Positions 8,074 through 14,331 of a DNA stretch of 24,439 bases are shown here, piece by piece. The stretch comes from Candidatus Accumulibacter proximus (GTDB taxonomy: Bacteria; Pseudomonadota; Gammaproteobacteria; Burkholderiales; Rhodocyclaceae). The stretch is taken from the NCBI GenBank assembly GCA_016709675.1, contig JADJMH010000031.1:1-24439 (forward strand), written 5' to 3'. Both the position numbers and the translations under genes were made by a program. Numbering within the stretch: the first letter of the stretch is position 1; each line of letters starts with the position of its first letter. A model generated the notes under the pieces. It ran no database searches, had not been told where the DNA came from, and worked only from the letters and a program-made list of their open reading frames with translations.

Positions 8074-8855
8074 TGGTGTGAGTTTGGTCCGCCAAAGTAT
8101 TTTTCAAGGGAGGAAAGATACTTCTTGGTCCGTCGATGACCTCCGTGGTAGCCACCTGTCGCGGCCACGGTGCCCGCTTCTATATGATCGAGGTACTGGA
8201 ACATTGTTCTGGCGGACAGGTAGGCTATGGTGTAACCGTACTCGCTCAACTTGTCCTGAATCGCGTAGCTCGGAATCTTTCCGTCCATCGCGAAAGTCCA
8301 GCCGTGCTGCCTTGACAGTCTTGATGTTCCACAGTGAGCAAAAACTCTTGACATACTTTTCCGTATTAGGCTTCGGTGGCCTTGACTTCAGTCCAAGCGC
8401 AATCTTCAGGCGCCTGGCATGGTATTTCAGATAGCGGGTAACGGACGCCATACAATCCTGATTTGTCCTCGATAAATCTGATCGACGCAGCCGACAGCTA
8501 TGACGTTGTCGGCTGCCCGGCATTCATTCAACATCAATTCGAATATTGCCGGATCATGGATGAACGTGTCCGTATGCGGTAGAAACAGGTAGTCAGTGGC
8601 TGCCCGATCAAGCACCATGTCCAGCGCACGACCATGGGCCATGAAACCGGACTCTCCAGCTTCCGGCTTTCTTTCGATGAGGCTGATCCAGTCGAGGGAA
8701 CGCAAATACTCCGTGCTCTTGTCCGCAGAGTCGTTGTCCACAACCCAGACCGCAAGCCGGATCGCTCGGATGCCTGCTTCAAAAGCTCCAGAGAAATTCT
8801 AGTGATTTCGGGTCCTGTAATTTACCAAGACGATACTAAAGGCGGGGTCTTGCAT
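8070..8855 (-). pseudogene. Frameshifted family-2 glycosyltransferase
   Basis: From ATG 8855 the protein begins MQDPAFSIVLVNYRTR, a typical GT-A N-terminus. After a frame change it reads EITRISLELLKQA, after another IRLAVWVVDNDSADKSTEYLRSLDW, and then a long open block to VDQIYRGQIRIVWR containing FMAHGRALDMVLDRAATDYL and HTDTFI (the metal-binding Asp region). Two more changes, near 8465 and 8300, lead to YLKYHARRLKIALG and then HGWTFAMDGKIPSYAIQDKLSEYG and AGTVAATGGYHG before the stop at 8070. With four frame changes it cannot be expressed as one protein. The family transfers sugars from nucleotide donors to growing surface polysaccharides. A promoter-like sequence lies about 55 bases upstream, and the next gene's start overlaps its end, so it was probably the first gene of the polysaccharide operon. 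Confidence 0.8.
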
Positions 8856-8910
8856 TCTGGTCGGGCTGTCTCAGAAAAGCCGGCGCCGGCGGACGGCGCG
8901 GTGAGCCGTC

Positions 8911-8932
8911 ATTATAGGTAACGTTCGTTACC
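8911..8932 (-). promoter_or_regulatory. Perfect -10 box abutting a 16-bp palindrome
   Basis: On the minus strand TATAAT (8916-8911) is a consensus -10 box, 55 bases before the glycosyltransferase start. Directly upstream of it lies the palindrome GGTAACGTTCGTTACC (8917-8932), with two perfect 7-bp arms around a 2-base centre. The best -35-like hexamer, TTGAGC, is 21 bases from the -10 box, longer than ideal. The layout suggests a regulated promoter with an operator for a dimeric repressor between its boxes, but no regulator gene is nearby. Confidence 0.45.
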
Positions 8933-9383
8933 GACCCGCTCAACGAGGGTCACGGCATTCATCCGGCAATCGCCAACGTTGCTGTCGGCGCGGTGCGGAC
9001 CAGCCTGGGCTTGATCTGAAGGATAACAGACGACCAACTGATGTTAGCTTTCTTGGCTGTTTCGATGACTAAGGATAGGAGATCCAACGGTACCAAAGAG
9101 AGTATATGAGCCTTCATCAGGCAGCGTCAATCTTGGATTTGGACCCGGGAGCCCCTGAAAAGTCACCCGAATCCCACCCCCCTCAGTGCCTCGGGATCGT
9201 CCTCGCCCTTGTTGGCGCACAGCATGTCCCAGAGCGGGGGCGCACGGGCTCTCATGAGTCGTGGCGGCGATGTCGGCTCACCCACAGCGGAAGATCAAGC
9301 CGCCCAGTGCCACAAGGCCGGTCACCGGATCCACCCACTCCTGCAGCAGGAAGTACTGGACAGCGATGGCGCCACTGCCGGTC
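8933..9383. other. Gene-poor gap between the polysaccharide relics and the left repeat
   Basis: No supported gene is found. A minus-strand frame of 52 codons (ATG 9117 to stop 8959) and short minus-strand protein-like strings near 9370-9280 (YFLLQEWVDPVTGLVALGG) may be further relics, but I do not recognise them. Confidence 0.3.
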
Positions 9384-9479
9384 GAGGTCAACAGGTTTAC
9401 ACGAAAAACCCCGCAAAACATGGCGTTGAGCGGGGTCTTCATTTTTGCTGCAGAGAGTTTACAGCCGGTTTCCTGGCGG
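9384..9479. repeat. 96-bp direct repeat, left copy (duplicated tRNA-Ser terminator region)
   Basis: By eye this copy matches 12253-12348 at 91 of 96 positions with no gaps. It contains the same terminator hairpin (ACCCCGC at 9408-9414 pairing with GCGGGGT at 9430-9436) and ends in the same CCTGGCGG that in the right copy includes the last bases of tRNA-Ser. Beyond the repeat, 9480-9515 still resembles the 3' half of that tRNA in scattered blocks (GAAGG, GTGAAC, TTGATGCGG). It therefore looks like the left junction of an element inserted at the tRNA, or an older duplication of the tRNA end. A shorter copy of its first bases, GTCAACAGGTTT, recurs at 9618-9629. Confidence 0.85.
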
Positions 9480-9660
9480 CAAGAAGGAATGTGAACAGTT
9501 GATGCGGATTGCCATTTGTACATTGAAAAACTGACCGTTACGATTCCATACGAGTTCGTCTTCCTTCCGGGTATCAGAATTTCCCATGGAAACGGACCGG
9601 GCAACCAATGCTCAGTAGTCAACAGGTTTTTCCCCGCTTGCCGCTTTCGCTGATCGACGG

Positions 9661-10071
9661 TTACGCGAATCCATCCGGTGCGATCAACACCACGCTGGGA
9701 AAATACGAGGCGTAGCGTCGTGTGTCCCTGGTCAGAATGGGATAGCCCGACACAGCTGCGTGAGCCCCGATAAAGAAATCGCCAAGGACATTGATCTTGG
9801 TGCCCCCTTGTCGCCGGTAACGTACAAACGCTTTGCCGGCGAGAAACAGGGCTGGGCGCGGCGTCTCAATCATGACGAGGCCGAGGTCATGGAGGGTCTG
9901 ATCCAGGGCTTCCACCGTCGAGAAGGTCAGCGACAGTTCGGAGTAGATGATCGGGTTGATTGCCAGCCGATGAATTTTCGACTGGGCACGCAATTGATGA
10001 GTCGACCAGTCAGCCCATTCTGGATCGTCCTCCAGAACGTCGACCAGCACGTTGGTGTCGACCAACAGCAT
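9661..10071 (-). CDS. vapC: VapC-type PIN-domain toxin
   Basis: This 136-residue protein starts MLLVDTNVLVDVLEDDPEW, with the first PIN acidic residue in VDTN. It keeps the conserved Glu in IYSELSL, an Asp in VLGDFFIGAHA and another in LTRDTRRYASYFP. PIN toxins are Mg-dependent ribonucleases that cleave tRNA, rRNA or mRNA when released from their antitoxin. The chosen ATG at 10071 overlaps the antitoxin TGA as ATGA, the usual arrangement for translational coupling. An upstream start in the same frame (10116) would lie inside the antitoxin gene and is less likely. The gene is the second of a two-gene operon inside the repeat-bounded element and probably helps keep the element in the chromosome. 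It is undamaged, unlike the recombinase beside it. Confidence 0.85.
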   Translation of the reverse strand: MLLVDTNVLVDVLEDDPEWADWSTHQLRAQSKIHRLAINPIIYSELSLTFSTVEALDQTLHDLGLVMIETPRPALFLAGKAFVRYRRQGGTKINVLGDFFIGAHAAVSGYPILTRDTRRYASYFPSVVLIAPDGFA

Positions 10072-10310
10072 CAGCCCTCGCCGCGCAGCAGGGCCATCAA
10101 GTCGTCGGTTCGCCACTTTACGTCAGCCTTGCCCCGAGCCACATCGAAACGGTCAGGCTGACGGCTCGAACAGGCGCCGACCTTATGGATGACCACATCG
10201 CCATCGCGATTGACGGCGAAGTCCACAGCGCAGCCCGGTGCCAGATTGAGGGCATCGCGGATCTGCTTGGGGATAGTGACTTGTCCTTTGCTGGTCAGTG
10301 TCGTCGACAT
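10071..10310 (-). CDS. vapB: AbrB/MazE-like antitoxin (VapB type)
   Basis: This 79-residue protein begins MSTTLTSKGQVTIPKQIRDAL, the classic swapped-hairpin AbrB DNA-binding signature, followed by GCAVDFAVNRDGDVVI. The C-terminal part (DRFDVARGKADVKWRTDDLMALLRGEG) is the usual toxin-binding tail. Such antitoxins block their PIN partner and, with it, repress their own promoter. ATG 10310 is preceded by GGAG at a suitable distance, and a perfect inverted repeat lies 15 bases upstream of the start. The stop codon overlaps the toxin start by one base. Upstream in-frame extension (to 10637) is possible but has no family similarity. Confidence 0.88.
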   Translation of the reverse strand: MSTTLTSKGQVTIPKQIRDALNLAPGCAVDFAVNRDGDVVIHKVGACSSRQPDRFDVARGKADVKWRTDDLMALLRGEG

Positions 10311-10324
10311 GGCAAATCTCCGGT

Positions 10325-10351
10325 GTATTACACAGGAGCGCATTGTAATAC
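10325..10351. promoter_or_regulatory. Inverted-repeat operator upstream of the antitoxin
   Basis: GTATTACA (10325-10332) and TGTAATAC (10344-10351) are perfect 8-bp arms separated by 11 bases. They are AT-rich in a GC-rich region and lie just before the antitoxin start. Position and symmetry fit an autoregulatory binding site for the AbrB-like antitoxin or the toxin-antitoxin complex. Confidence 0.65.
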
Positions 10352-10574
10352 TCTTGCGAGGTGGCGGCAATCGAAGCGTTTCCTTTCGCGAGTCACCGTG
10401 TGTGCCTGATGAAATGGTGTGTTCCGTGCGCCCTCGACGACCGACGGAAGGGGCGAAGGATGGGCACCGCGCAGACCGCCCCACGACGCACAAGCGTATG
10501 GAAAATCGTCCCAATGCCATGGCTGGTGCCCAAGAGAGCAGAATCGCAGGAACTCGCGAATGGTCACTGCTCGG

Positions 10575-10606
10575 CCCGCGACAACGATCCCTGAGATGAT
10601 CGCGGG
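10575..10606. repeat. Inverted repeat touching the recombinase start codon
   Basis: CCCGCGA (10575-10581) pairs perfectly with TCGCGGG (10600-10606) across 18 bases. The right arm ends at the base before the recombinase ATG and covers the place where a ribosome binding site would be. It could act as a recombinase operator or a translation-blocking hairpin. Nothing else was recognised in the 255-base gap 10352-10606. Confidence 0.4.
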
Positions 10607-11977
10607 ATGACAATCTGCGCTGACCGCTCGTCGCCACCTTTCCCGCTGCGCTGCGCGGTCTACACCCGCACTTCCCGCGCAGCCGAGACCGACCAGGCGT
10701 TCACTTCCATCAACGCTCAACAGGCGGCGTGTTACGCCTTCGTCGCCAGCCGGCACCACCTGACCTGTTTGCCGGTGTCCGTCTCCTACGAGGACCCAGG
10801 CTTTTCCGGCGGTACGCTCGAACGCGCGGCGCTGCAGCAGATGCTTGCCGACATCGAAGCCGACCGGATTGACATGGTCGTGGTCTACAAGCTCGACCGT
10901 CTGAGCCGCGGCATGGTGCACTTCGCCAGATTGATGGAAATGTTCGAGCGTCACCACGTCACCTTGGCTTCCGTCACGCAGCACCTCGACAGCCACGACG
11001 ACGCCGGCTGCCTGGCGATCAACGCCCTGATGACCTTTGCCCAATTCGAGCGGGAGAACACGGGTGAGCGCATCTGCGACAAGATCCGCGCGACGCGGCG
11101 CCAGGGGATGTGGACAGACAGCGTGCCGCCGATGGGCTACGAGGCTCGCGGCCAGCGTTTGTTGGTCAACGACGTGGAGGCGCGGGTGGTGCGGCACATC
11201 TTCGAGCGCTTCGTGGCCCTGGGGTCGATCACCGACCTGGTCAGGGAACTCGGCAAACAAGGCGTCACCACCAAGCCATGGACGACGCGAACCGGCAAGG
11301 CGCGGGGTGGACGGCCGCTCGACAAGAACTACCTGGACAAGCTGCTCAACAACCGGACGCTGATCGGAGAAATGCAGTCCGGCGACCAGTGGCACGCCGG
11401 TGCCCACGAGCTGATCGTTCCTGCCGACCTGTGGGATAGCGCTCATGCCCTGCTCGATGACCGGCGCCGTGCAAAAAAAGCGTGCGTCGAACGAGCAGCA
11501 TGACTTACTGTTCAAGCGGCGGGTGTTTGGCTCCGACGGCCGATATTCGCCATGGCGCTCCAGCGTGCGCAACGGCCGCAGCTACGCCTACTACGTCCCC
11601 CAGAGCAAGATCGCAGCAGGCGCCGCCGCCTCGGAACTTCCGCGCTGCCCCGCGGGTGAGCTGGAGGCAGAGATCATCGAGTACCTGAGAGGCCGGCTTC
11701 GCGCGTCAGCATCCTGGCTTGACAGTTTGCCCGAATCGGTACAACAGCACCCGCGCTACGAGGAGGCCGCAGTACTTGCCATCCTGGTCAACGTCGACGC
11801 CGCTTGGGACATGCTTGTGTTCGACGTTCGCCGCAATCTGGTTCAGAGGATGGTGGGGGTGTCACCGTGGGTGCGGACAAGGTGACCATCAGCCTCGACT
11901 CGGACGGCATCGGGCAGGTAGTTCTCGATCTGTTGAAAGGGCTGTCACCCCAGTCGGTGGCGGCTGCGCCGCCGTGA
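10607..11977 (+). pseudogene. Serine recombinase with two homopolymer frameshifts
   Basis: The N-terminal resolvase-type domain contains the catalytic-Ser motif CAVYTRTSRA, YEDPGFSGGTLERAAL, VVYKLDRLSRG and FAQFERENTGERI. A recombinase domain follows (VPPMGYEARGQRLLVND, GKARGGRPLDKNYLDKLLNNRTLIGE). The frame breaks at a run of seven A near 11473-11479; six A would restore AKKRASNEQ and the stretch to RRNLVQRMV. A second break at five G near 11852 hides the end (VTVGADKVTISLDSDGIG, stop 11975-11977). Repaired, the protein would be about 456 residues. The zinc-ribbon position (LLFKRRVFGSDGRYSPWRSS) has no Cys pairs, as I recall for some members of this group. Such enzymes integrate or excise phages and mobile elements. 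Both breaks lie in homopolymers, so they may be sequencing errors, slippage sites or true inactivation. Confidence 0.85.
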
Positions 11978-12252
11978 AGTTCGATGCGGATTCCTGCCGC
12001 CGGGACGACCCAAATCAAGTGCCCAGGTGCTGCGATTGGATCACTGTTGGCCATTTCCGCGCATCACCAACCAGAAACTTCGCGATGGCGCACCCCACGA
12101 AACCAAAGCATACGCCAACGCGAAACTCGCCCAAGCCCCTCAGAAAGCCACTTCAAAACAACCCCTTAAAAAACTGTACTAAATTTGCGAAGTCAGGAGG
12201 TTTCGAGAGAAACGGCCCGCAAGAGCACAGATATGACATTTGTGGGATAGGC

Positions 12253-12348
12253 GAGGTCAACAGGTTTAAACGAAAAACCCCGCAGAACATGGCGTTGAGC
12301 GGGGTCTTCGTTGTTGCTGCAGAGAGTTTACAGCCGATTTCCTGGCGG
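12253..12348. repeat. 96-bp direct repeat, right copy (includes the tRNA-Ser 3' end)
   Basis: This copy contains the terminator of tRNA-Ser and runs six bases into the tRNA gene (12343-12348). Its partner is at 9384-9479. The two copies bound a segment of about 2.9 kb carrying the toxin-antitoxin pair and the recombinase, the layout expected for an element integrated at the 3' end of a tRNA gene. The bases between the recombinase end and this repeat (11978-12252) hold no gene I can recognise. Confidence 0.8.
12273..12307 (-). terminator. Rho-independent terminator of tRNA-Ser
   Basis: Read on the minus strand, ACCCCGC (12305-12299) pairs with GCGGGGT (12283-12277) around a 15-base loop and is followed by a run of T. 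It begins 38 bases after the end of tRNA-Ser. The left repeat carries a second copy of this hairpin. Confidence 0.8.
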
Positions 12349-12436
12349 AGACGAAGGGATTCGAACCCTTGATGCAGGTTTATGCCCGCATGCTCCCTTA
12401 GCAGGGGAGTGCCTTCGACCTCTCGGCCACGTCTCC
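12343..12436 (-). tRNA. tRNA-Ser (anticodon GCU)
   Basis: The minus strand folds as a class II tRNA of 94 bases with encoded CCA. The acceptor strands GGAGACG and CGTCTCC pair perfectly. The anticodon stem CTCCC/GGGAG encloses CTGCTAA with anticodon GCT (12402-12400). A long variable arm (GCGGGCATAAACCTGC) is typical of tRNA-Ser, and the T arm reads AAGGGTTCGAATCCCTT. The anticodon reads AGC and AGU serine codons. The first base is the last base of the lysC stop codon, so the tRNA is probably processed from a lysC transcript or driven by a promoter inside lysC. Confidence 0.95.
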
Positions 12437-13716
12437 TACGACGGCGTGATGATATCGGTTTCACCACGACCGGTCAAACCCAACTTCGCCTTCGCAGGCT
12501 TTTCCAGACCAAAGGCCTTATGCAGGACGCGCACGGCAAGTTCCAGATACTTCTCCTCTATGACCACCGAGATCTTGATCTCCGATGTTGAGATCATCTG
12601 CAGGTTGATATTCTCCTTCGCCAGTGCTCCGAACATCCTGCTCGCCACCCCCGGGTGCGAGCGCATCCCCACTCCGACCGCAGAAATCTTACAGGTCGTG
12701 TTGTCACCGGTGAGATCACGGGCACCGATTTTCTCCTTGACGCCTTCGAGAATGTCAAGCGCCTTGACGTAGTCATTGCGATTGACAGTGAAGGAAAAAT
12801 CGGTCGTCCCATCGCGACCAATATTCTGGATGATCATGTCGACGTCAATGTTCGCCTCGGCAATCGGCCCGAGAATCTGGTAAGCAATGCCGGGGCGGTC
12901 CGGGACGCCCAAGACGGTAAGCTTGGCTTCGTCACGATTGAACGCGATCCCGGAGATGATCGGTTGTTCCATGTTCCCTTTTTCCTCAACAGTGATCAGA
13001 GTACCTTCGCCTTCATCCTCGAAACTGGAAAGCACGCGGAGTTTGACCTTGTATTTGCCGGCGAACTCGACCGATCGGATCTGTAGCACCTTGGAGCCGA
13101 GGCTGGCCATCTCCAGCATCTCTTCAAAGGTGATCGTGTCGAGTTTGCGCGCTTCCGGTACGACACGCGGGTCGGTCGTATAGACGCCGTCAACATCAGT
13201 GTAGATTTGGCACTCGTCGGCCTTCATGGCAGCAGCCAGAGCCACTGCAGAGGTGTCGGAGCCTCCACGACCGAGCGTGGTGATGTTGCCATCCTCGTCG
13301 GCTCCCTGAAAACCAGCGACGACGACAACGTTGCCATCAGCCAGCGCCTGGCGTATTCGTTCTTGGTCGATCTTAAGAATCCGCGCCTTGGTGAAAGTGC
13401 TATCCGTCAACACGCCAACCTGTGAGCCAGTGAAGCTCTTCGCCTTGATACCCTCAGCATGCATGGCCATGGCCAGCAACGCGATGGTCACTTGTTCCCC
13501 GGTCGAGGCGATGACATCCAGTTCACGCGGGTCAGGTAGCGGCGAAATCTCCTTGGCCAGGCCGATCAGGCGGTTGGTCTCGCCGGCCATGGCCGACGGA
13601 ACCAAAATGATGTCGTGCCCTTGCGCCCGCCAGCGGGCGACGCGTTTGGCAACACTCTTGATGCGCTCGATTGACCCAACAGAAGTACCACCGAACTTCT
13701 GAACTATCAGTGCCAT
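12436..13716 (-). CDS. lysC: Aspartate kinase
   Basis: The 426-residue protein phosphorylates aspartate, the first step toward lysine (through diaminopimelate), threonine and methionine. The kinase domain starts MALIVQKFGGTSVGSIERI and includes GRGGSDTSAVALAAAMKADECQIYTDVDGVYTTDPR. Two C-terminal ACT domains follow (AKLTVLGVPDRPGIAYQIL and AVGVGMRSHPGVASRMFGALA), which normally bind lysine and threonine for feedback inhibition. Length and layout fit the betaproteobacterial single-function enzyme. AGGG a few bases before ATG 13716 can serve as ribosome binding site. The stop codon TAG (12438-12436) shares its last base with tRNA-Ser. No damage is seen, in contrast to the region to the left. 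Confidence 0.96.
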   Translation of the reverse strand: MALIVQKFGGTSVGSIERIKSVAKRVARWRAQGHDIILVPSAMAGETNRLIGLAKEISPLPDPRELDVIASTGEQVTIALLAMAMHAEGIKAKSFTGSQVGVLTDSTFTKARILKIDQERIRQALADGNVVVVAGFQGADEDGNITTLGRGGSDTSAVALAAAMKADECQIYTDVDGVYTTDPRVVPEARKLDTITFEEMLEMASLGSKVLQIRSVEFAGKYKVKLRVLSSFEDEGEGTLITVEEKGNMEQPIISGIAFNRDEAKLTVLGVPDRPGIAYQILGPIAEANIDVDMIIQNIGRDGTTDFSFTVNRNDYVKALDILEGVKEKIGARDLTGDNTTCKISAVGVGMRSHPGVASRMFGALAKENINLQMISTSEIKISVVIEEKYLELAVRVLHKAFGLEKPAKAKLGLTGRGETDIITPS

Positions 13717-13747
13717 TCCCTATCCAAATGAAGACAAAAACGCTCGC

Positions 13748-13777
13748 ATTCTAAAGCAATGAGCAGCCCATGAGCAA
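13748..13777 (-). promoter_or_regulatory. Probable lysC promoter
   Basis: On the minus strand TTGCTC (13777-13772) and TAGAAT (13753-13748) are spaced 18 bases apart and lie 32 bases before the lysC start. Both are close to sigma-70 consensus. Confidence 0.5.
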
Positions 13778-13836
13778 AGGATGCTGATCAGTGCCGAACC
13801 TGTCGGCATTAGACTGATGTTCTATTGCAATGCCAC

Positions 13837-13864
13837 TTGCAATTCTCGCCGAATCGCTTATAGT
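13837..13864 (+). promoter_or_regulatory. Probable promoter of the helix-turn-helix gene
   Basis: TTGCAA (13837-13842) and TATAGT (13859-13864) are spaced 16 bases apart, giving an untranslated leader of roughly 85-90 bases. AAAGGA lies just before the gene's ATG. Confidence 0.55.
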
Positions 13865-13958
13865 GTGCTGCGTCTTACCAAAGTCATATGTTGTCGATCT
13901 CCAGCAGGAAACCCAACCCCAGTCGGTTTGCGTGGCGTATTTGTAAGAAAGGACAGTC

Positions 13959-14264
13959 ATGAGCAGCGTCAAAGTTGTCGAGAAGGTTGATCCGCGCGAG
14001 ATTCGCCGCAAGCTTGGTTTGAATCAGCAGCAATTCTGGTCAAGGATCGGAGTCACTCAGAGCGGCGGTTCGCGCTATGAAAGCGGCCGTAACATGCCCA
14101 AGCCGGTGCGTGAGCTGCTTCGCCTCGTACATGTTGAACAGATCGACATTCAACGGCTCAAGCGGGAAGACTTCGAGGTCGTCGAATACCTCAAAGCGGA
14201 CGACCCGGAGCTTTTCAAGACCCTCAGGAAAGCCGCCAGGAGCAAGCTCAAGAAGCCTGTTTGA
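13959..14264 (+). CDS. Small helix-turn-helix (XRE-like) DNA-binding protein
   Basis: The protein has 101 residues. Residues 12-50 (PREIRRKLGLNQQQFWSRIGVTQSGGSRYESGRNMPKPVRELL) fit an XRE/Cro-type helix-turn-helix, with QQQFWSRIGVTQSGGSRYE as the core. The rest is basic and charged (EDFEVVEYLKADDPELFKTLRKAARSKLKKP) and may contact DNA or a partner. AAAGGA stands at a good distance from ATG 13959. It is divergent from lysC, with about 240 bases between the starts, and convergent with recN. Its target is unknown. A role in regulating lysC is only a possibility from position. Confidence 0.8.
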   Translation: MSSVKVVEKVDPREIRRKLGLNQQQFWSRIGVTQSGGSRYESGRNMPKPVRELLRLVHVEQIDIQRLKREDFEVVEYLKADDPELFKTLRKAARSKLKKPV

Positions 14265-14331
14265 ACGTGTACCGAGCCTGTCCAGGAGGCTTGTGGGGCG
14301 GGAGGACCTGACCAGGAGGCGCCCGAGTCGA

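Noticed and set aside
10328..11572. A 414-codon minus-strand frame opposite the recombinase
   Set aside because: It is a shadow of the recombinase gene and crosses the antitoxin leader and operator.
12253..12348. The repeated hairpins considered as CRISPR units
   Set aside because: There are only two full copies, 2.9 kb apart, with no spacers, and they are explained by the tRNA terminator.
14265..14331. A short hairpin between the helix-turn-helix gene and recN as a bidirectional terminator
   Set aside because: The stem is only five bases with no T run on either strand.
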